64,000 nucleotides of DNA from JALZVT01 sp039029135 (GCA_039029135.1 JBCCGT010000002.1:62001-126000); one strand, 5' to 3'; positions 36,599 through 46,143 are shown, counted from the first letter of the stretch. Notes: generated by a model from the sequence alone, not told the origin. Made by a program: numbers and translations.

Positions 36599-37522
36599 TC
36601 AGGAAAGCGCGACGGTCGGCAGCGTCTTCAGCGCCTCCAGCGCCGCGAAATCGAACAGCGCTTGATCCGCCAACTGCGACGGCGCGATCTGCCCCAGGGC
36701 GCGCGCGATGTTGTCGATGCGACCGGGCTGCTCTACCTCCCACTCCTTCAGCATGGCCTTGACTCTGGCGCGCTGCAGATTGGGCTGCGAGCCGCACAGG
36801 TTGCAGGGAATGATCGGGAACTCACGCACCGCGGCGTAGCGTTCGATGTCTTTCTCGCGGCAATAGTACAGCGGCCGAATCAACAGGTTTCCGCGGTCGT
36901 CCGAGAGCAGCTTGGGCGGCATGGACGCCAGCCGGCCGCCGAAGAACATGTTCAGAAACAGCGTCTCGACCGCGTCGTCCGCGTGATGGCCGAGCGCGAT
37001 CTTGTCCGCGCCGATGCGCTTGGCAAAGCTGTAGAGAATGCCGCGCCGCAGTCGGGAGCAGACCGGGCAGGTGGTCTTACCTTCCGGCGTCAGCTCCTTG
37101 ACCACCGAGTAGGTGTCTTCCTCTAGCACGTGGTACTCCACACCCAGGGCGTCCAGATACTCGGGCAACACGTGCGCCGGAAACCCCGGCTGCTTCTGAT
37201 CCAGATTGACCGCGATCAAGCTGAAGTCGACTGGCGCGCTGCGCTGCAGGCTCAGCAGCATGTCCAGCATCGTGTAGGAATCCTTGCCGCCGGACAGGCA
37301 CACCATGATGCGATCGCCGGCGGCGATCATGTCATAGTCCGCCACCGCCTTGCCGGTCAGTCGGCGCAGCTTCTTGGCCAGCTTGTTGTGGTCGTAGACG
37401 CGCGCCCGCGCCGAGCGGGACTCGGGCTGCCAGGTCGCCGCCTGCGCGCCCGGCTCTTGCTCGACCGCGCCTTCGGCGACCGAATCGGCTGCAGGGTCGG
37501 ATGTGAAAACACTCGAAGTCAT
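36599..37522 (-). CDS. ttcA: tRNA 2-thiocytidine(32) synthetase TtcA
   Basis: Iron-sulphur ATP-pyrophosphatase that thiolates cytidine 32 of certain tRNAs. The 307-residue protein has the PP-loop SGGKDS (77-82). Its cluster-binding cysteines are C152 and C155 (CPVC) and C240 (in CNLC), as in characterised TtcA. GHHADD near 179 and the MPPKLL segment are also typical. I start at ATG 37522; a GTG nine codons upstream is possible. The first 40 residues are a low-complexity extension. It converges on the kinase gene and is 55 bp downstream of the GGDEF/EAL gene. Confidence 0.94.
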   Translation of the reverse strand: MTSSVFTSDPAADSVAEGAVEQEPGAQAATWQPESRSARARVYDHNKLAKKLRRLTGKAVADYDMIAAGDRIMVCLSGGKDSYTMLDMLLSLQRSAPVDFSLIAVNLDQKQPGFPAHVLPEYLDALGVEYHVLEEDTYSVVKELTPEGKTTCPVCSRLRRGILYSFAKRIGADKIALGHHADDAVETLFLNMFFGGRLASMPPKLLSDDRGNLLIRPLYYCREKDIERYAAVREFPIIPCNLCGSQPNLQRARVKAMLKEWEVEQPGRIDNIARALGQIAPSQLADQALFDFAALEALKTLPTVALS

Positions 37523-37577
37523 GGTTGGGACGTCGCCGGAAACGGTCACGGATTGTCGGCGTTTGGCGCCCGGGGTT

Positions 37578-39236
37578 TCAAGCGTGATCTGTAGACCAGG
37601 GCCTCTCGGCCGATCGCAGGTCGCGGAGGAAGGGTTCGAGCTGACCGGCCGGCATCGGCTTCGAGAACAGATAGCCCTGCGCCATCGAGCAGCCGAGGCG
37701 CCGCAGCGCCTCGAGATCCTCCGCGGACTCGACGCCCTCGGCGATCACGTCGAGCGCCATCGCCTGACCGAGGGCGACGATGCCTGCGACGATACCGCGG
37801 TTCGCCGGCTCGGTGGCAATGCGCCGGACAAAGCCACGATCGATCTTCAGCAGGTCGAACGAATAGTCGCGCAGATAGCTGATCGACGAATAGCCGGCGC
37901 CGAAATCATCGAGCGCGATTCTCGCCCCCAGCGCCCGCGCCTGGGTGAGAAAGTCCAGACCGAGCTGATGATCCTCGAGCAGCAGGCTCTCCGTGATTTC
38001 GATCGTGAGCTGCCTGGTCGCGGGCGCCCGCAGCGCCTGCAGCAGTTGCGCAACGTCGGCCGCACTGCGCAGCTGTCGAGGGCTGATGTTCACCGAGATT
38101 CGGATGTCGCCCCAGCCGCTGCGCGCGATCGAATCCAGCAGCTTGAGCACCTCACGCACCGCCCAGAGGCCGATCGGCACGATCTCGCCGCTGTCCTCCG
38201 CAATCGGCACGAACTCTGCCGGCGATACCGCGCCGAGTTGCGGATGCTGCCAGCGCAGCAGCGCCTCGAACGCGACCAGTCGATTCGTCGCGACCTCGAT
38301 GATCGGCTGCACGCTTAAGCCTAGCTGCTCGGCGACGAGGGCCTCGCGCAGAGCCGACTCCACCGCAAAGCGGCGATGCGCCCGTTCATTAAACGCCGGT
38401 TCGAAGAACACCAGCCGGTTACCGCCCGCCTCCTTGGCCGCGCCGCAGGCGGCGTCGGCGCGCTGCAGCAGCTCGCCAACGCCCGCGCCCGCGACCGGCA
38501 GCATGGTCACGCCGATGCTTGCGGTCAGATAGAGCGCGCTGCCCTCCACGTCATAGGCCTGCGTGAGTCTCTCGAAGATGGCGCGCGCCATGTCGCCCCC
38601 CTCCGCCGCGGTGGTCAGCGGCGCGAGCAAGACCGCGAAGCGATCGCCTCCGACCCGCGCCACGGTGTCAGACTCGCGGACCGTCAAGGCCAGTCGGCGC
38701 GCGACTTCGGTCAACACCAGATCGCCGCTGCGATAGGTCAGCGAATCGTTGACCGTGCCGAAACCGTCGAGGTCGACGCTGACAAGCGCGCCGATCTCGT
38801 CGCGCGAGCGGGCGGCGAGCGCATACCGCCCCAGCCTTTCGCTGAGCAGGTTTAGGTTTGGCAGCTTGGTCAGCGTGTCGTGATGCGCCTGCCATAAGAG
38901 CAACCGCCGATCTTCCGCCTCGCCGTCGCGCAAGCGCCGCCGCAGGCGACGCCGTCGAACCCAGCTCTCCGCGAGACCAGGTACCAGCGCCGGCAGTGCC
39001 TCCACCGGCAGGCGCCTGGGGGCGATCAGCAGCAGCGCCAGCGCAAGCGGCAGCGCGGACAGGAGCACGACCGTACGCGGATCGCTCGCGAGCGTGACAA
39101 CCAGCAACAGCGCCAGGGCGCAGCGAGCGAATAGCCGACGTTTGGCAGCGGGAATTCTCAACGCGACATCGGGCCTCTTCCGGACAGCGTGTGCGGTGTG
39201 CACGCATAACCCTAGAAGAGGCTGGCGAGGACGCAA
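37578..39236 (-). CDS. GGDEF-EAL protein with degenerate GGDEF (probable c-di-GMP phosphodiesterase)
   Basis: Likely hydrolyses cyclic di-GMP. Up to 552 residues: two N-terminal hydrophobic segments (about 36-70), a GGDEF-type domain (about 115-275) and an EAL domain (about 290-545). The diguanylate cyclase signature reads GGDRF instead of GGDEF, so cyclase activity is doubtful. The inhibitory-site motif RESD sits five residues before it and is intact. In the EAL domain the metal and catalytic set looks complete: FEALLRW, VNISPRQL, IEITES, LDDFGAGYS, LKIDRGFV, AEGVES and QGYLFSKP. The start is unclear: the frame opens at TTG 39236; GTG 39203 or TTG 39161 (preceded by AGAGG) are alternatives. 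Confidence 0.88.
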   Translation of the reverse strand: MRPRQPLLGLCVHTAHAVRKRPDVALRIPAAKRRLFARCALALLLVVTLASDPRTVVLLSALPLALALLLIAPRRLPVEALPALVPGLAESWVRRRRLRRRLRDGEAEDRRLLLWQAHHDTLTKLPNLNLLSERLGRYALAARSRDEIGALVSVDLDGFGTVNDSLTYRSGDLVLTEVARRLALTVRESDTVARVGGDRFAVLLAPLTTAAEGGDMARAIFERLTQAYDVEGSALYLTASIGVTMLPVAGAGVGELLQRADAACGAAKEAGGNRLVFFEPAFNERAHRRFAVESALREALVAEQLGLSVQPIIEVATNRLVAFEALLRWQHPQLGAVSPAEFVPIAEDSGEIVPIGLWAVREVLKLLDSIARSGWGDIRISVNISPRQLRSAADVAQLLQALRAPATRQLTIEITESLLLEDHQLGLDFLTQARALGARIALDDFGAGYSSISYLRDYSFDLLKIDRGFVRRIATEPANRGIVAGIVALGQAMALDVIAEGVESAEDLEALRRLGCSMAQGYLFSKPMPAGQLEPFLRDLRSAERPWSTDHA

Positions 39237-39311
39237 TCGACGTCGCGAATATGACGGTGCCGCGGCGTTTGCGCGTCAAACCAACGCGTCCGCCGCGGCG
39301 CGCAGGCGGGC

Positions 39312-41801
39312 CTACTCGATACCGCGCAGAACCCGCATGGGTGGGGAACTGATCAGGCTGCGCGCGCCGAGCAGGCCCACGACGACGACCAGCAGCGCGC
39401 CCGCGACAGGGGTTGCCAGCCAATACAGCGGATGTGCCTGCGCGGGCAGCGCGAAGACCTCGGTCTGCAGCAGATTGACGGCCAGCTCGGCCCCGGCGAT
39501 CGCAAGTAACCCGGACAGGGCGCCGAGCGTCAGGAACTCGATGCTCAGCGAGCCGGCGATCAGCGAGCGAGTACCGCCGAGCGCGCGCAGCAGACCGTGC
39601 TCCGCGAGCCGTTCGTCGCGCGACGACTGAATGCTCGCCAGCAGCACCAGGGCGCCGGAGACCAGCACCAGCAGCAGCACCAGCTCGATGGCCTGCGTCA
39701 CGCGCCGCGTCACTTCCTGCACCTGACGCATGATGTCTTCCATCGGGATAACGCTGACGGTGGGATAGCTGCGCAGAAAGTCGTTCAGCACGCGCTTTCG
39801 GTCCGCGCCCAGATTGAAGCTGGTCATGAAGGTCGTAGGGACGTCGGCGAGCATGGGCGGCGAGAAGATGACGAAGAAATTTGGCCGCAGGCTGCCCCAG
39901 TCCACGCGCCGCAGATTCGTGACCCGGCCGCTGACGCGAGTGCCCGCAACGTCGATATCCATCACATCGCCAACCGACAGCCCGTGCTGGGCCGCGTACT
40001 CGTCTTCCAGCGAAATCAGGTGTTCGCCCGTGTCCTCCGGCCACCACTCGCCGTCGACCAGTTCGTTCTGCTCGGGAAAACGCGCCGAGTAGGTGAGATT
40101 GCGCGTGTTACTGAGATCGTTGTCCCAGACGTTGTCCTGCTGCGCCATCCAGTCGTCGGCGGTAAGGCCGTTGACGCCCACGACCCGCCCACGAATCATC
40201 GGAAACAGCTCGCCGACCTGCGGGCTGATACGGTCGAGGTGCCGTTCGACGTCGCCGACCTGCGCTGGTGTTACGTTCATAACAAAGTGGTTCGGCGCAT
40301 CTTCGGGCAACTGTGCCCGCCACTGGGACAGCAGGGAGGTGCGAACGAGCACCAGGATCAAGAGCAGCATGATCGCGAGGCCAAAGATCAGCATCTGCGA
40401 GATGCTGGCGCCACGCCGCCGCTGTATGCCAGCCATCGCCAGCCGCCAGGCCGAGCCGGCCTGCATGCCCAGCGCACCCGCGCCGCGCAAGACAAGCCAC
40501 GCGGCCAGGGCAAACACCGCAACCGCGCCTCCGATGGCGCCGAGCGTGTACAGCGTCAGCCGCAGCGAGTCGCTGTACCACAGGATCAGCCCCACGACCC
40601 CCACCGCGGCGAAGACATAGGTCAGCGCGCCCGCAGCGCTCGCGTCGATGTCGCGGCGAATCACCCGCATCGGTGAGATGCCGACAAGCGCAAGCAGCGG
40701 CGGCAAAGCGAAGCTGAACAGACACACGAAGCCGGTGATCAGGCCCAGCGTATAGGGCCGCACCCCGGGCTGGGGCAGCTCGCCCTGAATGAGATCGCCG
40801 ATGATGAGCAGCACGACGTGCTGCAGGACCCAGCCAACGACCAGCCCGAGCAGCGCGCCGACGCCGCCGATAACGAACAGCACGGAAAGGTAGTCGCGCA
40901 GCACCGAACGCGGCGTCGCGCCCAGCGTCTTCAGCACCGCGACGTGATCGTAATGGCGGCGCGCATAGCGATGGGCTGCGAGCGCCACTGCGACGCCCGC
41001 CAACAGAACGGCGAGCAGCCCACCAAGCAGTAGAAAACTCTCGGCGCGATCGAGCGAGTCGCCGATGGCCAGGCTCGCGGACCGCACGCCCTGCCAGCGC
41101 ATGTGCTCGACGTCCGCCGGATCGAGCGCCGCGCGCAGCGCCTCGAGCGTGTCGTCCTCGCCCTTCAGCAGATACTTGAAGGTGACCCGACTGCCCGGCT
41201 GCAGCATCTCGGTGGCGGCAAGGTCGGCGGTCGACATCAACGCCCGGGGTGCGAGATCCACGAAGCTGCCGCCGCGGTCCGGTTCCCGGGTCAGCACGCG
41301 GGTGACCTTCAGGCTGGCGAGCCCCACGTCGACCTGATCGCCGAGCGCAATGTCGAGCGCCGGGAAAAGCCGCGAGTCGAGCCAAACCTCGCCCGCGCGC
41401 GGGACCTCGAAAATAGGGGCGTCGTCGCCGAACGGTTCAGCCGCGACGCGCAGCACGCCGCGCAGCGGATAGTCGGCGCTGACCGCCTTCACCGACGCCA
41501 GCAGATTGCGGTCGCTGCCGGAATACAGCACGGTCGCAAAAGAGACGGTCTCGGCGTACTCGACGTCGAATTCCTCAGCGAGCCGGGCGACGTTCGACAC
41601 GCTCTCCTGCGATCCCGACAGGATCCTGTCGGCGGCGAGGAACGTCGACGACTGCTCGACCAGCGCCAGTTGCAGGCGGTCCACGAACAGCGCCACAGCG
41701 GTGACCGAGCTGACCGCGATGACGATCGACCACAGCAGCAGTCGCAGTTCGCCGGCGCGCCAGTCGCGCCAAACCAGGCGCAGGGCAAACGGCAGACGCA
41801 C
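39312..41801 (-). CDS. ybbP: ABC transporter permease, YbbP/FtsX family
   Basis: Large membrane subunit paired with the YbbA ATPase. The 829 residues carry one N-terminal helix, a periplasmic domain, two FtsX-type four-helix units (about 255-400 and 695-820) and extra helices between them, the usual YbbP layout. The start is GTG 41801 (VRLPFALRLVWRDWRAGE), matching the family's conserved N-terminus. In E. coli ybbA-ybbP diverge from tesA, the same arrangement as here. The transported or extracted substrate is not established; FtsX-like permeases of this type often handle lipids or lipoproteins or act mechanically. Confidence 0.9.
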   Translation of the reverse strand: MRLPFALRLVWRDWRAGELRLLLWSIVIAVSSVTAVALFVDRLQLALVEQSSTFLAADRILSGSQESVSNVARLAEEFDVEYAETVSFATVLYSGSDRNLLASVKAVSADYPLRGVLRVAAEPFGDDAPIFEVPRAGEVWLDSRLFPALDIALGDQVDVGLASLKVTRVLTREPDRGGSFVDLAPRALMSTADLAATEMLQPGSRVTFKYLLKGEDDTLEALRAALDPADVEHMRWQGVRSASLAIGDSLDRAESFLLLGGLLAVLLAGVAVALAAHRYARRHYDHVAVLKTLGATPRSVLRDYLSVLFVIGGVGALLGLVVGWVLQHVVLLIIGDLIQGELPQPGVRPYTLGLITGFVCLFSFALPPLLALVGISPMRVIRRDIDASAAGALTYVFAAVGVVGLILWYSDSLRLTLYTLGAIGGAVAVFALAAWLVLRGAGALGMQAGSAWRLAMAGIQRRRGASISQMLIFGLAIMLLLILVLVRTSLLSQWRAQLPEDAPNHFVMNVTPAQVGDVERHLDRISPQVGELFPMIRGRVVGVNGLTADDWMAQQDNVWDNDLSNTRNLTYSARFPEQNELVDGEWWPEDTGEHLISLEDEYAAQHGLSVGDVMDIDVAGTRVSGRVTNLRRVDWGSLRPNFFVIFSPPMLADVPTTFMTSFNLGADRKRVLNDFLRSYPTVSVIPMEDIMRQVQEVTRRVTQAIELVLLLVLVSGALVLLASIQSSRDERLAEHGLLRALGGTRSLIAGSLSIEFLTLGALSGLLAIAGAELAVNLLQTEVFALPAQAHPLYWLATPVAGALLVVVVGLLGARSLISSPPMRVLRGIE

Positions 41802-41869
41802 TCAGGTTCGCCCCGTCCGCAGCGCCGCGCGCCGGCGAGGCCAGGAACGGCCCGGCAGGTGAACGGCGC

Positions 41870-42592
41870 TCACGCGACGATGCGCCCAGCGTCGAGCCGC
41901 ACGCTGGTCGCACAGCGCTCCGCGAGGCGGTTGTCGTGTGTCACGAGCACCAGGGTCGTACCAAAGTCGGCGTTCAGTTCGAACAGCAGGTCCGTGATGC
42001 GCGCGCCGGTCGCGGTGTCGAGATTGCCCGTCGGTTCATCGGCAAACAGGACCTGCGGTCGACATGCGAAGGCGCGCGCGATGGCGACCCGCTGCTGCTC
42101 GCCACCGGAGAGCTCGCGGGGCCTGTGGTGGCCGCGCGCGTCGAGGCCCACGCGGCGCAACAGCTCCGCCGCCCGTTCACCCGCGTCGGCGTCACCGCGC
42201 AGTTCCATGGGCAGCATGACGTTTTCCTGCGCCGACAGGCTGGCCAGCAGCTGAAAATTCTGGAACACGAAACCAACGACGCGACCGCGCAGCAGCGCGC
42301 GCGCCTCTTCGTCGAGCTCGGTGAGCACTTCACCCGCAAGCTCGATCGTGCCGGAGGTCGGCAAGTCCAGGCCGGCGAGCAGCCCCAGCAGCGTGGTCTT
42401 GCCCGAACCCGATGCGCCCACCACCGCCAGGCTCTCGCCCGGCGCGATCGCGATGTTAATGTTCTGCAAAATCCGCAGCTCGCCTGCGGCGGTCGTTACG
42501 GTTTTGTTCACGTCCGATGTGGATACTATCGGTGTGAGCGTCGGTGCGGGCGTCGCCAGCTCGTGCACGGAGTTTGTCGAGGATTGCGTCAT
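41870..42592 (-). CDS. ybbA: ABC transporter ATP-binding protein YbbA
   Basis: ATPase partner of the YbbP permease, in the LolD/MacB-like subfamily. The 240 residues have Walker A GASGSGKT, Q-loop VFQNFQLL, signature LSGGEQQRVAIARA, Walker B VLFADEP and the H-loop VTHD. The N-terminal 35 residues are a Thr/Ser-rich extension. It lies 68 bp upstream of ybbP, with tesA divergent. Confidence 0.93.
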   Translation of the reverse strand: MTQSSTNSVHELATPAPTLTPIVSTSDVNKTVTTAAGELRILQNINIAIAPGESLAVVGASGSGKTTLLGLLAGLDLPTSGTIELAGEVLTELDEEARALLRGRVVGFVFQNFQLLASLSAQENVMLPMELRGDADAGERAAELLRRVGLDARGHHRPRELSGGEQQRVAIARAFACRPQVLFADEPTGNLDTATGARITDLLFELNADFGTTLVLVTHDNRLAERCATSVRLDAGRIVA

Positions 42593-42869
42593 AGGGACCG
42601 TTTGCCGGTCTCGCGATGGCCGGTCTCGCGAGGATCGATGAATCGATCGGGTGAGTGTTCGGTTGCAGGCGGGCGGGTATTCGGCGCTCGGCCTGCTCGG
42701 CGTCCGGCGGCGCAGAGCGCTGCGGGCCGTCCAGTTTAAGTCTATGCGGGGCCGCGGTGAATGGATCGTGAACCTCGGGCACCGCCGCTGCGTCAGCGCG
42801 AGCGGGTCCGACGCCCAGCCGTCGCGGGGGTCGCCGATGAAAACTCAAAGCTATGTTGGAGCGTACAGG

Positions 42870-43637
42870 ATGAAGCAACTGCCGGGCACCCAGAAGCGAG
42901 CGTCCCGCGGCCGATCACGCACCTCGCTGAGCCGACGGTTGATGCACGGCCTGGGCGCGCTGCTCGTGATCTGTTGCGCCGCTACCGGCCATGCGGGCAC
43001 CCCCGACTCCCCTGCTACCAGTGATCGATTCGTCTCGGCCGATCAACCCGGCCTCAGGGTTCTGGTCTTCGGCGACAGCATCAGCGCGGCCTACGGCATC
43101 GATCGCGCGGACGGCTGGGCCACGCTGCTGGACGCGCGGCTGCGCGCGTTGGACCCAAGCTTCGGCGCCATCAACGCCAGCATCAGCGGCGAGACGACCC
43201 AGGGGGGTGCCGCGCGGATCGCTCACGCGCTGGCGCTGCATAAGCCCGACGTCGTGTTTGTCGAGCTGGGCGGCAACGATGCGCTGCGCGGCTATCCGAT
43301 CAGCGACACGCGAGCCAATCTCACGCAAATGCTGCGCCTCAGCCGCGAAGCCGGCGCGAGCCCGATTCTGCTCGGCATGGACATCCCACCCAACTACGGG
43401 CCGCGCTATCGGCGGGACTTCCGCGGCGCGTTTGTCAGCGCCGCCGAAGCCACCGGCGCGTTCCTGGTCCCTTTCTTCCTGGACGGCGTGGCGCTGGTCG
43501 ACGGCATGATGCAGAGCGACGGCATTCACCCTACGGCCGCAGCGCAGGCGCGGCTGCTCGCGACGGGCTGGGCGGCGCTGACGGAAACGGCCGGCGAGCG
43601 CTTCCCGGCCCTACTGGACTGGGATCCAGACCCCTAG
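42870..43637 (+). CDS. tesA: Periplasmic SGNH esterase TesA (acyl-CoA thioesterase I / lysophospholipase L1)
   Basis: Secreted esterase that hydrolyses acyl thioesters and lysophospholipids. The 255 residues include a signal sequence (MHGLGALLVICCAATGHA-GTPD) behind a basic stretch. The SGNH blocks are FGDSISAAYG (Ser70), the Gly block around ISGETTQGG, GGNDALRG (Asn136) and DGIHPT (Asp217, His220). I chose ATG 42870 because GGAG lies 8 nt upstream; an in-frame ATG at 42837 is the alternative. It diverges from ybbA, a conserved pairing. The 277 bp between them should contain both promoters. Confidence 0.92.
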   Translation: MKQLPGTQKRASRGRSRTSLSRRLMHGLGALLVICCAATGHAGTPDSPATSDRFVSADQPGLRVLVFGDSISAAYGIDRADGWATLLDARLRALDPSFGAINASISGETTQGGAARIAHALALHKPDVVFVELGGNDALRGYPISDTRANLTQMLRLSREAGASPILLGMDIPPNYGPRYRRDFRGAFVSAAEATGAFLVPFFLDGVALVDGMMQSDGIHPTAAAQARLLATGWAALTETAGERFPALLDWDPDP

Positions 43638-43650
43638 TTTGCGCGGGTAG

Positions 43651-44646
43651 TTAGCCCGAGTCCTCGCGAGACCCGGGCTGCGCGTCTGGCCCGAGGTGCC
43701 GCTCGCCGCGCTCGGCCGCGAGCTCGATCTGCCGCTGCCGTTCGCTCAGCCCCGCCAGCCGCGCACCGCTGACCTCTACCACACAGCGCCGACAGCTCAC
43801 GCCTTCGCGATAGTCCGGGTGCTCGCGATCCGAAACGCTCAGCGGTCGCCGACAGGCGTGGCACTGTTCGAAGTCGCCGGCCGCGAGGTCGGGCGTCAGG
43901 CTGACCCGCTGGTCGAAGACGAAACAGTCGCCCTGCCAGCGACTCGTCGCGGGGTCCGCGCTTTCGAGATACTGCAGCACGCCGCCGTCGAGCTGATAGA
44001 CCCGCTCGAATCCCTGCTGCAGCAGATAGCTGGACGCCTTCTCGCAGCGAATGCCGCCAGTACAAAACATGGCCACGGGCTGTTCGGGGTCAAGCTGCTC
44101 CGCGACGTAGCGCGGAAACTCGCGAAAGTTGGCGGTGCCCGGATCGACCGCGCCGGCAAAGCCGCCGACCTCGATCTCATAGCCGTTACGGGTGTCGATG
44201 ACGACCACGTCCGGGTCGTCGAGGAGCCGATGCCACTCGTCGACACCGACGTGGATGCCGGTGCGGGTGCCAGGCGCCGTCGCCGGACCGAAGCTGACGA
44301 TCTCGGCCTTCAGCTTGACCCGCAGCCGGGCGAACGCGCGTCGCTGCGGATGCGCCCCCGAATACTTGGCGCCGAGATCGGCGAACGCCGGCCACGCACG
44401 CAGCCACGCCAGGAGACCATCCAACTCGTCGGGCTCGCCGTCCAACGAGCCGTTGATGCCCTCGGGGGCGAGCAGCACGGTGCCGAGCAGCCCCCGGCGC
44501 GCGGCCTCCGCCTCTAGCTCCGCGCGCAGGCGGCCGAGTTCGGCCTCGCCGAGGGGTTCGGCGACAAACTTGTAGAAGGCTGCCACCGCGCGCGGCGCAC
44601 TGGCCGGCGACTCGGGGCGGGCAGACGTTGGTTGGGACGGCTGCAC
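43651..44646 (-). CDS. trhO: tRNA uridine(34) hydroxylase TrhO (YceA, rhodanese-like)
   Basis: Oxygen-dependent hydroxylase of tRNA wobble uridine 34, the first step toward 5-(carboxy)methoxyuridine. The 331 residues have the N-terminal YceA domain (YKFVAEPL and LLAPEGINGSLDG). A rhodanese domain carries the catalytic cysteine loop MFCTGGIRCEKASSYL and DGGVLQYLE, and a C-terminal zinc-type cysteine cluster follows (CHACRRPL and CRRC). I start at GTG 44646, eight bases after the bolA stop; the longer frame only reads through bolA. It is probably cotranscribed with bolA. Confidence 0.92.
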   Translation of the reverse strand: MQPSQPTSARPESPASAPRAVAAFYKFVAEPLGEAELGRLRAELEAEAARRGLLGTVLLAPEGINGSLDGEPDELDGLLAWLRAWPAFADLGAKYSGAHPQRRAFARLRVKLKAEIVSFGPATAPGTRTGIHVGVDEWHRLLDDPDVVVIDTRNGYEIEVGGFAGAVDPGTANFREFPRYVAEQLDPEQPVAMFCTGGIRCEKASSYLLQQGFERVYQLDGGVLQYLESADPATSRWQGDCFVFDQRVSLTPDLAAGDFEQCHACRRPLSVSDREHPDYREGVSCRRCVVEVSGARLAGLSERQRQIELAAERGERHLGPDAQPGSREDSG

Positions 44647-44654
44647 GGGCGGCG

Positions 44655-44993
44655 CTAAGGCGAGTTCGCCTGTCCGGTGGCCGTCGCGCCACCGCCCAGA
44701 CAGGGCGGCGACAGCGGTGCCGCACCGAAACGCTCGCGCCACTCGTTCGGCGTGTAGGTGTGCAGGGCGATAGCGTGCACGGGGCCGGCCAGGAATTCCG
44801 CGACCGCTGCGTTGACGGCGCGGTGGCGGGCAATCAGGCGTTGGCCGGCGAAGGCGTCGCTCACCAGCACCAGCTTGAAATGCGACTCCGAGCCGGGCGG
44901 CACGTTGTGGTTGCCGCTCTCGTTGACGATCTCGAGGTGGGCGAGATCGAAGGCGTCCGCCAGACGCTGCTCGATGACCTGGGCGATTTGCAT
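44655..44993 (-). CDS. bolA: BolA family protein
   Basis: Small protein that partners with monothiol glutaredoxins in iron-sulphur or iron handling; in E. coli it also affects morphology. The 112 residues have the class II KH-like fold with VNESGNHNVPPGSESHFKLV, FAGQRLIARHRAVNAAV and VHAIALHTYTPNEW. These carry the conserved histidines, including the C-terminal one. Upstream of trhO. About 58 bp separate it from the PP2C gene. Confidence 0.93.
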   Translation of the reverse strand: MQIAQVIEQRLADAFDLAHLEIVNESGNHNVPPGSESHFKLVLVSDAFAGQRLIARHRAVNAAVAEFLAGPVHAIALHTYTPNEWRERFGAAPLSPPCLGGGATATGQANSP

Positions 44994-45051
44994 GCTGTTG
45001 GGGCTCCGCGCCGAAAACAGGGTGCGATCCTACCAGCGACCCGCGGCGGTA

Positions 45052-45747
45052 TCAGTCGGGCACCAGCCAAACTGCACTGATGTTGTCCTCGCCGCCGGCG
45101 GCATTGGCGGCCTCGACGAGCGCGGCGAGCAGCACCTGCGGGGCGTCCGCGTGCTTGCGCACCAACTCCTCCAAGTGCGTCGCTCGCAGCATGTCACTCA
45201 AACCATCGCTGCAGAGCAGAAATCGATCGCCGGGACGGACGTCGAACCTGTGCAGCTCAGCCTCGACCGTCAACTCGACGCCGACCGCCCGCGTAATCAC
45301 GTTGCGATTCGGCGCCTGCCACGCCTCGTCCGCCGTCATCACGCCGCTGTCGACAAACTGCTGCACGATGCTGTGGTCGCGCGATAGCTGCTCGAGGCCA
45401 TCATCCCGCAGCCGGTAGAGACGCGAGTCGCCGACGTTGGCGCACGCGAGGCCGTCGGCCTCCAACCGGACCGCGACCAGCGTGGTGCCCATGCTCTGCA
45501 GCCGCGTCGAGGTCTGCGCGAGTTCGAACACCCGCGCGTTGGCACGCGACACGGCGGCGTCAAGGTCCGCGCCGGCAACCAGTGCGTCCATGACGACGTC
45601 CACCGCCACCTCGCTCGCCACCTCGCCGGCGTTGAGGCCGCCCATGCCGTCCGCCAGCACGGCGACGCCGGCGCTCGCGTCGAACGCCACCGCGTCTTCG
45701 TTGTTGTCCCGCACCCGCCCCGGGTCGGTGCGCGCGTAGATCTGCAT
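45052..45747 (-). CDS. PP2C-type serine/threonine phosphatase (Stp1/PrpC-like)
   Basis: Metal-dependent protein phosphatase of 231 residues, cytoplasmic. Conserved metal-binding motifs are visible in order: RVRDNNEDA, VLADGMGGLNAGE, the GTT motif (MGTTLVAV), ANVGDSRLYRL, the flap and RDHSIV region, FLLCSDGLSD, and AGGEDNIS at the end. I start at ATG 45747 (MQIYARTDPGRVR), the usual N-terminus for Stp-like enzymes; no strong Shine-Dalgarno is visible. It could act on targets of the Ser/Thr kinase-like domain at 29996, but the two are 9 kb apart, so that is only a possibility. Confidence 0.92.
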   Translation of the reverse strand: MQIYARTDPGRVRDNNEDAVAFDASAGVAVLADGMGGLNAGEVASEVAVDVVMDALVAGADLDAAVSRANARVFELAQTSTRLQSMGTTLVAVRLEADGLACANVGDSRLYRLRDDGLEQLSRDHSIVQQFVDSGVMTADEAWQAPNRNVITRAVGVELTVEAELHRFDVRPGDRFLLCSDGLSDMLRATHLEELVRKHADAPQVLLAALVEAANAAGGEDNISAVWLVPD

Positions 45748-46143
45748 CGCGGCACTATCGGTCAGGCTCAGCCGTTTTTGCAACGCAAGTCCGATGTGCG
45801 GTGTTGATATCCCTACCGGCGCGCGCGCCGCAGCACGCGCGTCCGCGAGGCCAGGCCGCGCATCACGCATGCCGCGCGTTCCTGCGAAGGGACTCCGAAG
45901 ACGCTCCGAAGACGCTCGAAAAACGCTCCGAAAGCACTCCGCAAACGCCCGGAAAATGCCGGGCGTCGGGGTCTCCAAAAACCGGACGCCATGGGTTGGC
46001 CGGACGGCCTCCTCTGGACCCTGTGTTATCGTTGTACGGCGCGTTGTGCCTGCAGGAGGCGTGCGTGCTAGCCGCGTGCGCTGGCCGCGAACGCGCAACA
46101 TTAAACGCAAACCATAAAACACCACGGTCACGCTGCTCGCCCT
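45748..46143. other. Gene-free region between the PP2C gene and yaaA
   Basis: A 396 bp divergent intergenic region. It holds the 11-bp repeat with A-runs (45892-45957), a further A5 run near 45979, and the presumed promoters of both flanking genes. No supported open frame or RNA gene was seen. Confidence 0.6.
45892..45957 (+). repeat. 11-bp tandem repeat with helically phased A-runs
   Basis: Six units of consensus GCTCCGAAAAC start at 45892, 45903, 45914, 45925, 45936 and 45947. Each carries two to five A residues at the same place. An 11-bp period is close to one helical turn, so the A-runs face the same side of the helix. That is the classic arrangement for intrinsically bent DNA. It lies about 145 bp upstream of the PP2C start and 190 bp upstream of yaaA. 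Confidence 0.75.
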
